In this document: positions 1 through 11,636 of the stretch, piece by piece
How positions within the stretch are numbered: position 1 is the first letter of the stretch
Layout: each line of letters opens with the position of its first letter
Assembly: GCA_036785705.1 (NCBI GenBank)
Contig: JAWUZG010000299.1
Location: 62,001-126,000, forward strand
From: Acanthornis magna
Lineage: Eukaryota; Chordata; Aves; Passeriformes; Acanthizidae
Direction: 5' to 3'
Length of the DNA stretch: 64,000 nucleotides
The notes under the pieces: model-generated
What the model saw: only the letters and a program-made list of their open reading frames with translations
Told to the model about the DNA's origin: nothing
Databases searched by the model: none
Translations under genes and position numbers: made by a program

Positions 1-2221
1 ATATGAGATGCTGATATTGGAGACATCTTTGAACCGATGCATTTCTGGAGTCTGAAATGATATTTACAATATTTGAAGATTTTAAAAAAATAGCCCCAAA
101 TTCAAACTGCTCTATTGCAACGCCCTTCTTTGGGGGGTAGGTAATGGATTAATGTTTTTTTTAAGCAACAGCAGTCAAATAAACAGATAAATTTCAATAA
201 CTGAGGTCTGTCAAAGTTTTTATGGATGATTTTAGGTAAGTTTTGCAGCTGCGTGAAATTGCCTTCTTAAAAGAACTGCTTTACAAGAAAGAATAACATT
301 TTTTCTCTGAAATACTGAGGCTGAGATGTGCAGATCTCAGTTCCCAACCAAATGGCAAAGCAGGGAACAGCTGCTCTTGTCTTGTTTGGAAACTGTGCCG
401 CCAGAGTTTTCCTGGGGTTGCCCTCAGAGAAGACAATAAACTCCATTCTCTGAGGCCTCACTTCTTTTTATCCTCTCTTATCATATTGATCCTGCAGTCC
501 CACAGCCCAAATAATCTATTGATAACCTGCAATTCCCTCAGCTGTCAAACTGCCTCAATAAATAGATGAGTATGGACAAAAGGCTGTGAATAGGCATGAG
601 GAAAAATGGGAAAAAAGTAGAAAAATGGTACTATTTAATTGTATTCCTGGTCATAATGCTCAGCTCAAGGTAGAAATATGTTCAAAAACCATGGAAAGGC
701 TGATTTCTGCAGAAATACTTTTTGCTTTTGTTTCCAATTTAATAATTCTGGGAAAGTATCATTTCTGAAACATTATCAGCACTGTGTTTTCGAGTCTCAT
801 TTCAGAAGATAACTCAGGGTTATTGTGCAATAGAAAATGAAAATATTGCAAAGTTTTATATGCCTTCAGCAAATTTCTTTTTCTTAAGGTGGTCAAGAAG
901 AATGGAAGCTGGATTTTTTGATTATGCATTATCTTATTTATCTCATTTAAACTGATCCAGAACAATAAAATAGTAATTTTCAAGCAGTCTTGACTTTAGA
1001 AAACTCCTATCTCTTTTAATCAATTCAGCCTGGTTTTTCTACTTAAAGTTGGAGTTACTTAGTAAATTACAAGGGGAATAAATGTTCTGATGCTCACTAT
1101 ATTCTTAAATAAATTAATGCTCAGTGTCCAGAAGGAATATCCATTTTTATATTAGATATAACATTGAAAGGAACCACAAAGTGAATTCACAAAATAAATT
1201 CACAAAGTAAACCAGCTTTTGCTCAAACCTTGAGGCTGCACTGGGTTATACTCTCAGGACAGTGGTCTGCAAAAATACCTGCTCTGCAATCTCCTGGGCC
1301 ATTTCACAGAGATAATTTGTAACAAACATTTAAATGACAGCTCAGAGGAGTATTATAGGATATTGATTAAATTTGCCACTGGAAAATGGTTTTATTTGCT
1401 GAGGGAAATTTAACAGAGCCCAGGACTTGAAGCTGGAAATTTCTTGCAATACCTTTTGTGTCTAAGAGAATTTATTATAATGTAACTTTTTATAGAGATT
1501 TTTCTTTTGTTCATAATGCAAATCAGAAGCTGAAAGAGAATTCTAAACCACATGAATACTAGGAATGAAGCTGATTAATGTCAGCAAATGAGGCATCTTC
1601 CTGAAAAGAAGATATTCTGGTTAGTTTTGTATAGGCATGGGAAGAAATGGAAGACCCCAAAATCGTCAGAGAAGTCAATCCCATTGCAGAGATGATTTCT
1701 GAAATTTGGCCTGTGGCTGCTACTTGGACATGGACACTGGAAAAAATTTCTGATGAAATTTCTCAAGGCCAGATGGGGTTTCTCCCCCCTGAACTTTGGG
1801 GTGTAGTTTTATTTCAGGCTGGTGTGATTGGCACAGAAATCCCCAGTCTGGAAGGAGAGCTGTGTCTGTCTCACCAAACTCTGCATCACAAACAGGTCTG
1901 AACAGCAGAGCAGTGATAGACACTCAGGATTTGGAGAATTTGGGGTTAGACTGGCTCTCATCTGAGCCTGTGGATTGAATTCCTATTATTGCCTAAGGGG
2001 AGCATCTTCTGGTTTGGAATTTTTCTATGAAAGAATGGAATTCTTGTGTGCTCCCAGACTTAGGGAACATGGACTGAATGGCTGAGTGGGGATGGGGAAG
2101 GGCTGCATCAAAAGCCAGGTGTATCCATGCTCCATAAAAACCAAAAGTGAGAGGGATGTCTGCTTTGAAGCTCTTATAAACTGGGTTTATGAGGTTTCCA
2201 GAACCTTAGGGACTCTGGAGC
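1..2221. other. AT-rich non-coding DNA, no gene seen
   Basis: Short open frames occur here on both strands, but none exceeds 84 codons and none shows a recognisable domain or composition that differs from the flanks. I see no repeat family, RNA gene or promoter I can support. It is most simply intergenic or intronic sequence. Confidence 0.6.
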
Positions 2222-2466
2222 TCAGTCAGGATCTGCTCCCAGGGAACAGGGACAGGAGGAGAGGGAACGGCCTCAGGCTGGGCCAGGGGAGGCTCAGGGT
2301 GGACATCAGCAGGAATTTCTCCATGGAAAGGGTGCTCAGGCCTTGGCAGGGCTGCCCAGGGAGGTTTGGAGTGCCCATCCTGGAGGTGTCCAAGGAAGGG
2401 CTGGAGGTGGCACTGAGTGCTCTGGGCTGGGGACAAGGTGGGCATGGGCACAGCTTGGACTCGATA
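2222..2466 (+). mobile_element. CR1 LINE 3' fragment
   Basis: This is a 5'-truncated CR1 copy in sense orientation. It keeps the CR1 3' region: the block with GGACAGGAGGAGAGGGAACG, the segment reading GGGCTGCCCAGGGAGG, and the ending near CTTGGACTCGAT. The terminal part of the usual tail is missing. CR1 LINEs are the main avian retrotransposon and are nearly always 5' truncated. The 136-codon frame over it is not a gene. Confidence 0.85.
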
Positions 2467-3236
2467 AACTTAAACATAAATGGTTTTGTGATATAAATAA
2501 AATTCTAAGTAAAGTCGTATTAACACTGAACATCTGTTACTGCTCTTGCAAAATATGATTTGAAGGAATTCTCAATATCAGCAGCAGCAACTTTGCATGA
2601 ATTAGGGCCACAAATTCCACCTGAACTTTTTCTGTATTGGAGAGTTAATATCTCCTGTCAGAGCACACGGCACAGGAGGACAAGAGATGTCTGTGCAGAG
2701 CAGCCTGCAGGCCCAGACTGAGCAGCACAGACAAAGTAATTACAGGCACTTCAGGAAGAACTAATAAACGTTTCCCAAATCCATTTTAAAGGAAATTGGA
2801 AAAGGACTTTGTCAGCATTCAGACAGGCCTCCAGGAGAACACAGCCTCTGACATTTTCATTGAGCTGTCCTCTCCCCACTCCTGGTTCCCTTCAGGAAAA
2901 GGGAATTTTTAGAACTTGAGTCCAAATGTTGAAGATTACTCATCGCTACTTCAAATGTGCCGTTCCCCAGAACTCCTTTGCCACAAATGTTTCTACTAAA
3001 TTGAAGAAACTTTTCTGAAAAATTGAAATGGTCTATAGACTAGAAAGCACAGTTTCTGTCAAGTTAGAAATATGACAATTTCGTGACTATTTCAGGAATG
3101 AACTACATCGATGCTTTATTTCATTTCCCAGATCTCTGCTGGTTGAAGTGGAAATATTACCTAGTCGAGCAAAAGCTTGCAGCAGCTCTAACATAGGCTT
3201 TAAGAAAAGTGGATAAAGTCTGTTTGCAGTGCTGCA
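2467..3236. other. Non-coding spacer between CR1 copies
   Basis: AT-rich sequence between two CR1 fragments. No coding potential, RNA gene or recognisable repeat was seen. Confidence 0.5.
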
Positions 3237-3438
3237 AATTGCTCCCTAGGAGGGTGGGCAGGCCCTGGCACAGGTGCCCAGAGAAGCTGTGGCTGCCCCT
3301 GGATCCCTGGCAGTGCCCAAGGCCAGGCTGGACACTGGGGCTTGGAGCAGCCTGGGACAGTGGAAGGTGTCCCTGCCATGGCAGAGGTGGCACTGCATGG
3401 GCTTTAAGGCCCTTCCAACCCAAACCAGTCCCTGATCT
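3237..3438 (+). mobile_element. CR1 LINE 3' fragment
   Basis: Sense-orientation CR1 3' end running from the GGGTGGGCAGGCCCTGGCAC block through GGAGCAGCCTGGGACAGTGG to the terminal CCTTCCAACCCAAACCA. The same blocks recur at 9419, 26388, 32856 (inverted), 39455, 52934 (inverted) and 59776. The apparent 165- and 136-codon frames here are CR1 3' UTR read as protein. Confidence 0.9.
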
Positions 3439-4939
3439 TATATTGTCCATTGAGCATCCCTGCAGCCACTCTCCTGTCTGCAACAATTTCTGTATTTCCA
3501 TGTACCTGAAACTCCTGTATTTATATTTGTTCCCTGTCAGACTCAAAAGCTCACCTGATTTAAACATTCCCTTTTCAAACCATCTGCATCAGGTAAACGC
3601 CCTTCAGGTTCTGCTAAACACGTGGGGATGTGTGACAATCACACGATTTCATTTGTTCTCTCAGAAAGTTGTTACTTTAAGAGGCTACACAGGAAACATT
3701 TTGTGACTTGAAAAAAACATCTCTTATTTATCCATAGATTCAAGGTATTGTAGCCCTTATGAATCTCTTTGCTTAGCTTTTCATTTGATGAAAATATGTT
3801 CTCACAAAGCACGTGAGGTTGTGCTTTGTGAACTGCTGGTGGGAACTAAATTCCTGGGGGTGAAAAGGAGCAAATCAGAACAGAGCAGATGGAGAGCAGG
3901 GGATCTTTGTTTCAATGTAGAGTTTCAATTAAATGAGCTTAAATGAGACGAAAAGGGTAAATGAGAGAAAAATCTGGAAAATAATAACTGGAAGAGGTTT
4001 CTTCTTCTTTTACTATTTAGCGTTTGATATTTGAATATATTACAAATCCTTCCCTGCCTCATATCCCAGTTATCTCCCTTATAACAGTAGAGGGAGAAGG
4101 TTTAATTTCAGTTTAATGGTTTTGTTTGTTCATCTTCAGCTATAATAGACAAAATTAAGGTTTATTCATGTTAAGGAAATAAATATTATCATCACCCTCA
4201 GGATTCTTAGGCAAGAGGAAATTCCTTCACGATTTTCAATACACCTGAATTTGGTTGGTTTTTTATTGGTGTTCTGGGTCACAGAGAGCTATAGGTTCCA
4301 ATGTGTCCTGCAATCTCTAGGCCATTCAGGCCAAATTTAAAATAGGTTATAGATTTAATTATAACAGGTATATAATACAGTGTAGCAGGGGAGGAAAGCT
4401 GAAGAGCTGTTTTCATGGCTGTGACTACATGATACATCCAATAACTTATCAAGGCTGTCATTCATCTTTGTCCTACCTGTCATTTAATTTTGGGAGTATT
4501 TCTCAGACAAAAAATGCTCACTGAATATAAGAAATTATTTAAAACTTTGGACACAACATGAAATTTTTATATAAACTGAATAATTTGTATGGTGAACATT
4601 GCCAGATGCCTCTTCCTGTGACTGCCCCATCCCAGGGACAGGGATCTTCACAAACAGCTTTGTATAGGTGTGGTATATTCAATTTAGTATGGAAAATCTG
4701 AGCTCAAGTGATTACAAATACACTGAATCCTCCTGAGCACCTAAAAAGATGAACAGCAAGAAAAGAATAATAAAAAGTCAGAATTATTTAGAGGAGATGG
4801 GATCCTACTTTCCAGGAGGGGAGGAAGTGGGAAGGCTGTTCCCACTTAGTAAGAACACAAATGAACACTGGAGAAGGGAGAAGATGAGGCCACTGTGGTT
4901 CTCACTCCTCGTGTCAGAGGGAATTCCAGCATGACCCTC
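3439..4939. other. AT-rich non-coding DNA
   Basis: No gene-like frame longer than 61 codons, no RNA gene and no recognised repeat were seen. Composition matches the rest of the non-coding flank. Confidence 0.5.
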
Positions 4940-5330
4940 TTGACTTCCTGCTATTGCCTGAAAACAGAACAAACCTTCCCAAGCAACATTAGAATGATAA
5001 TAGAAAAACAAACCTTCACTGAAAGCCTTCAGGTACAAAATATGGCAAAACCCACAAGGGGTACAGTTATTCTACAATTTTTACAAGGTTAGCTGGTTAG
5101 TACACCGATCACATATTGTCCAATTAGAAGGTTAGTTGGTTAAGTAATGACTCCTGGCGTCCTGCCCCACTGGAATCAGTCCAGGGCCTTCTTTGTCCCA
5201 CTTTGGTTATGTCTTCCCAGATTCTGGTTGGAAAACGGAACATCCTTGTAGTTGGTTATCTTGTTGGAATACGACTAAAGAGCATTTCAGAAATGTGTTA
5301 GGATAGTTTATTGTTCCTGAATACAAGGGA
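4940..5330 (-). mobile_element. Possible degraded ERV LTR (uncertain)
   Basis: The stretch looks like an old avian LTR in reverse orientation. On the minus strand it carries a block around 5100-5140 (ACCTTCTAATTGGACAATAT), a C/G-rich patch at 5155-5180 and an unusually even composition compared with its AT-rich flanks. I found no matching second LTR and no target duplication, so the boundaries are approximate. It could equally be unique sequence. Confidence 0.3.
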
Positions 5331-5570
5331 AAAGGGCAGGAAAAGCACTAGGAGCCACCACCATGCAGTAGGAATCCACGGAGCTGCAAATGCATTAAAA
5401 ATAGAAAAAGCTACAATCTTGGGCATCACTGCCTGACAGACACCAAGGACTGTGACCAGGCACTGCTTTTAGCTGGCCTGGAGTTCAGTTTCTCCATGGC
5501 AGCTTACATGGGGTTGTGTTTTAATTAATGTGAATAATGCTGAAAATAGTGCCGATAACGAGCTGATACC

Positions 5571-5696
5571 ACATTGAAAACACACTGAAAACACACTGAA
5601 AATACATTGAAAACACACTGAAAACACACTAAAATACATTGAAAACACACTGAAAACGCACTGAAAATACACTGAAAACACACTGAAAACACACCG
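5571..5696. repeat. Minisatellite, 11-bp unit
   Basis: Eleven or so tandem copies of a unit close to ACTGAAAACAC, with variants CATTGAAAAC and ACTGAAAATAC. On the minus strand it is open in two frames and gives artificial proteins rich in FSVCFQ (5469-5755), which are products of the repeat and not genes. Confidence 0.9.
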
Positions 5697-8600
5697 ATAC
5701 CATGGTGATCACACACTGATGTTTCAGCTGCTGCTGATCCGTTCTCACACAGCATTTTCTGCTCCTCACCAACAATTCAGCATCACCTCCAAAATATTGT
5801 GCACTGGGTTAGAATTAGGGGGTGTTGAAAGGTGATGGTTTTTCACTTGTAGTCCTGATTTTAATTAACAATTAAGTGCTCACAGGAAGTGTCTTCTGAG
5901 TAAATGAATCCGGTGAGGTTTGGGCGTGGGGCTGGAAATCAGCCTGATCAGTCGTTCTTTTAAATCCTCCCATCACAGCCATCTCTAATTTCCTCGGTCA
6001 TAGAAGTTCAGGAGCAACACCTCCCACTTGTGAAGCACAAAGAGCATTAGAAGAGAAAAATTTTGATTGAAGTCGTGGGGCTGCTTGACACTTGAAAGGC
6101 CTGGAAATGAGGCAGCAGCTTCCCACTGTTTTCCACTGATGTGCTGGAAATGATCACCTGTCTGAGTTCATCCAAGGAGTGTAACTCCCTGACACTTCCT
6201 TGTTTTCTGTGGACTGACAGGAAGGAACTTTCTCATTTTATCCACAGAAGTTTCATTATTTTAGTAATAATTGGTGCTTTTTTGCCATTCTTTCATTGAT
6301 TTTGCGGGGCATTAATTAGGCACCCTGACTCTCATTTCATGAGTAGACCTTTATTTCATGTCTAGGTCACCTTTTCTCTGACTTAGACTAGATGGGTTTG
6401 ACTTTCTAAGTGTCAGGGCTCAAGAAAACTTATACATTGTTAATTTTTTTTTTAAAAGGAGATTGGAAAAATATTTGGAAAAATATTTGTGGAGAATATG
6501 AGGGAGGAAATATTTGCCCCAGGGAACTGAATTTAGCTGTCACTGTTAAGCTTCATCTGATCTTCCCAGCTCACTCTCCAGTTTTTTCTGTTTTTATTGG
6601 GAATTTTGTTCAAAAAAACTGTGTGCAGCATTTATATCTGTGAATAGCTCCATTCAAAAAGTGAATATGGAATGTGAAGAAGCCTTTTTGGGCCTGTGTG
6701 AGGGCGCACAATTAGTTTTTATGGAATTTAGGATGTGAGCTTTCACAGTAAAAAAATCCAGATAGATCCAGATCTGGAGTGAGCTGGCAGAAAAATTGAC
6801 AGGGGAAGTTCATTTAAACTTCCTGTTGTCTCTCCAAGAGGAAGAAAAGAGGGAGAGTTCTAATACCTGTTAATTATTTTATTGATTGCTGATAGTGCAC
6901 CAGTTCATTACAGTCGCAACAGAGGATGTGTCTGCTGAGGACAAGGGGCCAAGGAGCTGTTGATAAAATATCAGTGCTGATCATTTGGAAAGTCTTTTGC
7001 TTTCCAGGGCTGCACTGAGATATGAATTTACCTGATATCACAGAAAACAGAAGGGACTAAATCCACCTTTGTGCTCCCTGGTCACTGAGCAGAACAGAGG
7101 AATCCCTAACGCTGCAGTTGTGTTGGATCAACTCTATTTACCTGCATTTATTCCTTTCCAGAGCACTTGTATTGGACACTCTGGGCCAGGCTCATCTTCC
7201 ACTGCTTTAATGGGACAATAAAAGTTTTACAATCGAATGGCTTGGCAAGTGTGACAGTTTTCTTAATGCCTGCCCAGAGCTGTAAAATACCTGTGCAAGA
7301 GCTACAGCTGGAGGAAGGACAGAAACAATGTTCTTGTAAGTGAATCAACAGGTTTTGTATAAGTTTGTAGGTAAACCACACTTCATCAGAAATAACAATT
7401 ATAAACTATTTGATTCGGTTATGTGGACCTGTGAGCAGGTATCCCCTGACTCATCCAAAGAACTGTTGTTTGCAGATGCTACTTCTTGTAGGGATAACTA
7501 ACAATTTACTCCCCTTACAAAACTACTATAATACTTGTAGTGTTTTATTCCTACGTACACAGTTTCTTCTTATTCTACGAAAAAGTTTCCCATTTCACAG
7601 CAGTCCTCAGCTTTCATCAGGAACATTGTTTCAGTCTGTTTTTTTCATTTAATGATATTAGAGACTTAATTGAAATTCCTCTCATTTTTGTTTTTTGTGA
7701 ACTTTAAGCCAAATATAATGATGCTTACATAAAACGAAATTATTTTCCTTCTAATTTGTACAACCTGTTCCAATCTTACTTCATCATTTTAAAAGTGAAT
7801 CTTTAGTTAGAAAGCTACTCCAGGTGAGGTTTCTGTCCCTGAATTCTAAATACTGCTCTCATTTTGGGGAAAATAAATCATGACATTCTCAAAATCAGAT
7901 TATTCCCAGTTACTATATAATTCTGTGATTTAGTTTCATTATGTAATATTGGCAGCAAGAAGATTCTTAATTAGCTGTACTTGCTCTTCAGAAAAGTTTT
8001 TAGAAAAGTCAGTAAAATCAAAAGTTTGACCTAAGCATGTTCTCCAAACTTAAATTAACCAGATTAATCATAAGAGTAGCTTGAGGTTATAAAATGAGGG
8101 ACGATGTGATTCTTAGCAAAAGCTGCACATGGAATCTGATGGGAGGCACATCTGAGGAGCATTGTTTCCCAAGGAAATAGGGCTTTGATTTGGGAACAGC
8201 CCCAGCATTCTGTGCTTCCCCCACAGCAGCACCCTGGGCTGTCCCCAACAAGAGCTGGGTAACAAACAGAAATGAAATACAGCCTCCAGGCTGAACGATT
8301 TAAAAGAGGTTCAGACAAGACATATCGAGCAAAATCAAAGTTTCCCTCATGAATCACTGGTTTTGCAGAAATCTCCTTCCCCCCCCCGCTCTGGTTATTT
8401 ACAATGATAAATTCAATTCAAAACTCCTGCATTTAAGTAAGACAGAGGTTCAGAAGAAGGAGATGAAATTGTGTGAATGATTAATATATGCCCTGTCTGT
8501 GGAGCTCTGGAAGGAGTCGGCCACTTTTGGAGTCTCTTCTTTTTGCTTGTTCATAAGTTTTAACAAACTTTGTATTTCAGACTTCTACCAACTGCTGACA

Positions 8601-9418
8601 GCAAAGACAATCTGTCTTTTTTCTGCCTGTATGCAGAAAGTGACAATAATTTGATTAGGCTGATTTATAACATTAGAAAGCAAGAAGAAGATGAGGAGGG
8701 AATTAATCAAATTATGACAAACTGATCCCAGAGAAACTGTGAATTATTAGAGATTTCTTTTTTTAGTCAATACATCTGGAAGTAAACTAGACCATAGCTG
8801 ATTAGATTAAAAGAATAATAGTTGTGATTTCTACTTGATAATTGTCACCTAGAGCAGATAAATTAAAGGTCCCGTGAAGCACAAATCACCTCATCATACA
8901 GGAGAGTGTATTTATAGCAAAAATGTTTTAACAATGTTTTTTCATGCTCTTAGAAGAGTTTCAAACATGGTTTCCTTGGAACATATTGACCACTAGTGAC
9001 TAGGGGTAAGCTTTAAAGGAACCCATTATTGGTAAAGGAGGGGGTTTTTTGGCAAATATCCCAAAATTCTGATCACCTGAATGCTCTTCCCATGTTGGCT
9101 GAAGTACATCACCACTATCGTGCTGAAATGAGGTGTTGGATAAAAGGCCACCCTGATGGTACAAATTATTTGTAGGAATTGGTCCTTCTTGAGAAACTGT
9201 CTCCTGTATTTTCACATCTGAATTTATTAATAGGAGGATTCCCAGTGCAGACCCCAGGTTGAATGAGCTATAGCAGGGGAAAGTTTTATTTTTGGTTCCT
9301 TTTTGCCTGTGTGAAGACTGAGACCAAAATTTTGGAGAACTACCAAAAAAAAAAAAAAAAAAAAGTCATCACCAAGAGCAAGAAAAGAACCCCTCTCTCA
9401 AAATAATACCTATGCAGT
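5697..9418. other. AT-rich non-coding DNA
   Basis: No supported gene. Open frames are all under 100 codons and lack domain signatures. A C-run sits near 8381-8389, and a 20-odd base A-run near 9343-9364 just precedes the CR1/LTR nest; its origin is not clear. Confidence 0.5.
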
Positions 9419-9588
9419 GACAGGACTCAGGGAATGGTTTCCCACTGCCAGAGAGGAGGTTTATATTGGATATTGGGAAGGAATTCCTCCCTGTGAGGGT
9501 GGGCAGGCCCTGGCACAGGTGCCCAGAGAAGCTGTGGCTGCCCCTGGATCCCTGGCAGTGTCCAAGGCCAGGTTGGGCACTGGGGCTT
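9419..9588 (+). mobile_element. CR1 LINE, left half (split by solo LTR)
   Basis: CR1 3' region in sense orientation, running from the GGAATGGTTTCCCACTGCC block through TTGGGAAGGAATTCCTCCCT to CACTGGGGCTT, where it is interrupted. Removing the LTR at 9589-10057 and one copy of GGGCTT rejoins it to the piece starting at 10064, in the order seen in uninterrupted copies such as the one at 39455. Confidence 0.9.
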
Positions 9589-10057
9589 TGCTGGGGCCTG
9601 GGCAGTGGAGGAACTGTAAAAGGTATGAAAGAATAACAGAAAGCACTGTGAAGAATATGAAAGAACAATGGAAGAACTGTAGAAGGTATAAAAGAACAAT
9701 GAAGAGACAGTTGCAAACCGCTGAAGCGGTAAGCAAAATCCGCTGAAGTGACAAGAGAATGTGAAAACAAGTAACGAGAATGTGGAAGCAAGTAACAAAA
9801 TTTTGGGATATTGTTACAAGTAGTAGTATTGCTTAGGAAGGGCTTGTGAACAGCTTAGTAACGACAATTATCCAAACATTAGAGAAATTTATTTGTGTGA
9901 ACAAAGTAGTGCAGCCAATTATAGGTATGCATGATCATGGTACGATCACGTATACGGAACTAATTATGTTATAAAATATAGGCTTTTATAACAATAAATT
10001 GGCTATCAGAACATCACACTGGTGTGCTGCAGTCCGTTCCTCACTCGGATCCCAACA
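9589..10057 (+). mobile_element. Solo LTR, alpharetrovirus-like
   Basis: This 469-bp element begins TG, ends CA and is flanked by a perfect 6-bp duplication GGGCTT (9583-9588 and 10058-10063), the size made by alpha- and betaretroviral integrases. Inside are a 63-bp near-repeat in U3 (GAACTGT starts at 9611 and 9674), a TATA box at 9970, AATAAA at 9993-9998 and a U5 ending CGGATCCCAACA. The GGTACGATCA block near 9938 and the AATAAA to ACTGGTGTG arrangement resemble LTRs of the avian leukosis/EAV group. No internal genes remain, so it is a solo LTR left by recombination. One caution: its first 23 bases look somewhat like the CR1 sequence they interrupt, so the left boundary rests mainly on the target duplication. 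Confidence 0.8.
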
Positions 10058-10063
10058 GGGCTT

Positions 10064-10166
10064 GGAGCAGCCTGGGACAGTGGAAGGTGTCCCTGCCCAC
10101 GGCAGGAGGAGGAAGTGGGTAAGCTTTCAAGTCCCTGCCCACCCAAACCATCCTGGGATTCTGTGG
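10064..10166 (+). mobile_element. CR1 LINE, right half (split by solo LTR)
   Basis: Continuation of the CR1 copy from 9419-9588. It runs from GGAGCAGCCTGGGACAGTGG to the terminal CCCACCCAAACCATCCTGG and GGATTCTGTGG. Confidence 0.88.
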
Positions 10167-11493
10167 CAAAGTGGGGCAGGAAGGGCAATGAAATCTTGTG
10201 AGAATCCTGGAGAAAAGAAAACCAACAGCATCACTTCTCTAATACCTGCCCTGAGTTCTTCCTTCAGGAAGGGATTTAAAGCAGTTTGAACAAGCATTAG
10301 CCAATTAGCGCAGAGCAAATGCTCTGAGTCTGGAAATGACAGCAAGAAAAGTGGTGGCAAACAGTGAGTAAATGGCTGCAGTGGTTCTCTGTGTCTCGTA
10401 AGGCCCACAAATAAAGTGATTACCAAATAACTCAGAAGTCAGTGTCCAAAAAATATATATCTAATCTACAAGAGCTGCCTCCTCAGGGCAATAAATTTGC
10501 TATTATTGCACCTGCTGATAAATGCTTTCTTGAGCCTGGTTCTGCTCTGGAGGCTGTTCTGGGAATGCTAATAGCAGCATTTGAGGGGGAGGCTGCTGAA
10601 TGGAAAATTGAAGTAAGATCCAGGGAATGCTTCTATCAATTCACAGATCTGAGCCAAATTCCCAGAATTAACGTTGGACTGTAGGGAACAAATTTGCTAC
10701 AAGATCTTGAAGTTTAGTTTTTGTTCTCTTCTTTTGTTCTGATGAATCTAAAAGTGTTTTCAATGTTCGTCCTAACTCCCTCAATTCATACATCTCCCAA
10801 GTGTGGCATACATATAGTACAGGATCCTGGGGTCGCCTGGGAATGTCTCTGCAAACAAATTAATCTTACTGATAACAGCCTGAGATTATCAGTGTAAATA
10901 GCTCATTTCTCATTATCCTGATTACATGGGCCAAACAAACATGATTAGTCTTATGCTGTCAGGACTATTCATTTATTCCAAATGTAATATTTTTACATTC
11001 TTAAAATATCGAAGTGATTTCCCTGTGGTGACTGCAAAGGTAAATTTTGGGACTCTTGGTTACCTGAGGCCTGTTCACTTTCTCTCTTTTCTGGCTTGGG
11101 CATTTGGGAGCAATTGAATGAGCATTTATTGTTATATGATAAATGCTTTCTTCAAACTCAGCTATCACTCCATTTGTCTGAGAGAGGTGTCTTACTGGGG
11201 TTTCTTAAATTGTTGGAGCATCTTATATTCCGTGCTTGCTGGGTTTGCCAAGGGAGCAGTCTGTGCTGAAGAAGAAGCCAAAAGAAAATGTCTTTGCAGT
11301 GATTTGTCCTGTGCCATATGGAGCCGGAGGATGTGGTGAGGATGCCTCCCCTGTGCTGGGGAGTGTGGCACGATCTCCTATGTGACTGTGCTGTGAGTTA
11401 CAGTGTTGGCACAAGGATAAATTCCATATGGGATAGTCTGCAAGAAGAGCCTCTGGCAGTTATTTCAGGTGTTTGGAGCACAGACTGCATGAG
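10167..11493. other. Non-coding DNA, no gene seen
   Basis: No recognisable repeat or gene. The 80-codon frame at 10442-10684 has no domain I know. The stretch around 10480-10640 is less AT-rich than its surroundings and could be a conserved non-coding element, but that is only a guess. Confidence 0.45.
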
Positions 11494-11636
11494 CCACAGA
11501 ATTTCAGTCTCACACTGGTTTGGGTTGGAAGGGACCTTAAAGCCCATCCAGTCCCACCCTTTTCCACGGGCAGGGACAGCTTCCATGGTCCCAGGTTGCT
11601 CCAAGCCCTGTCCAGCCTGGCCTTGAGCGACACCAG
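11494..11636 (-). mobile_element. CR1 LINE 3' fragment
   Basis: Inverted CR1 3' end starting CACTGGTTTGGGTTGGAAGG and ending in TGTCCAGCCTGGCCTTGAGC. It is more diverged from the commonest subfamily in this window, for example CCACGGGCAGGGACAGC in place of the usual sequence. Confidence 0.88.

Noticed and set aside
5469..5755. Cysteine/phenylalanine-rich repeat proteins on the minus strand
   Set aside because: They are products of the 11-bp minisatellite read in two frames.
9343..9364. Poly(A) run as the end of a processed pseudogene
   Set aside because: No transcript-like sequence with a polyadenylation signal was seen upstream, and no target duplication was found.
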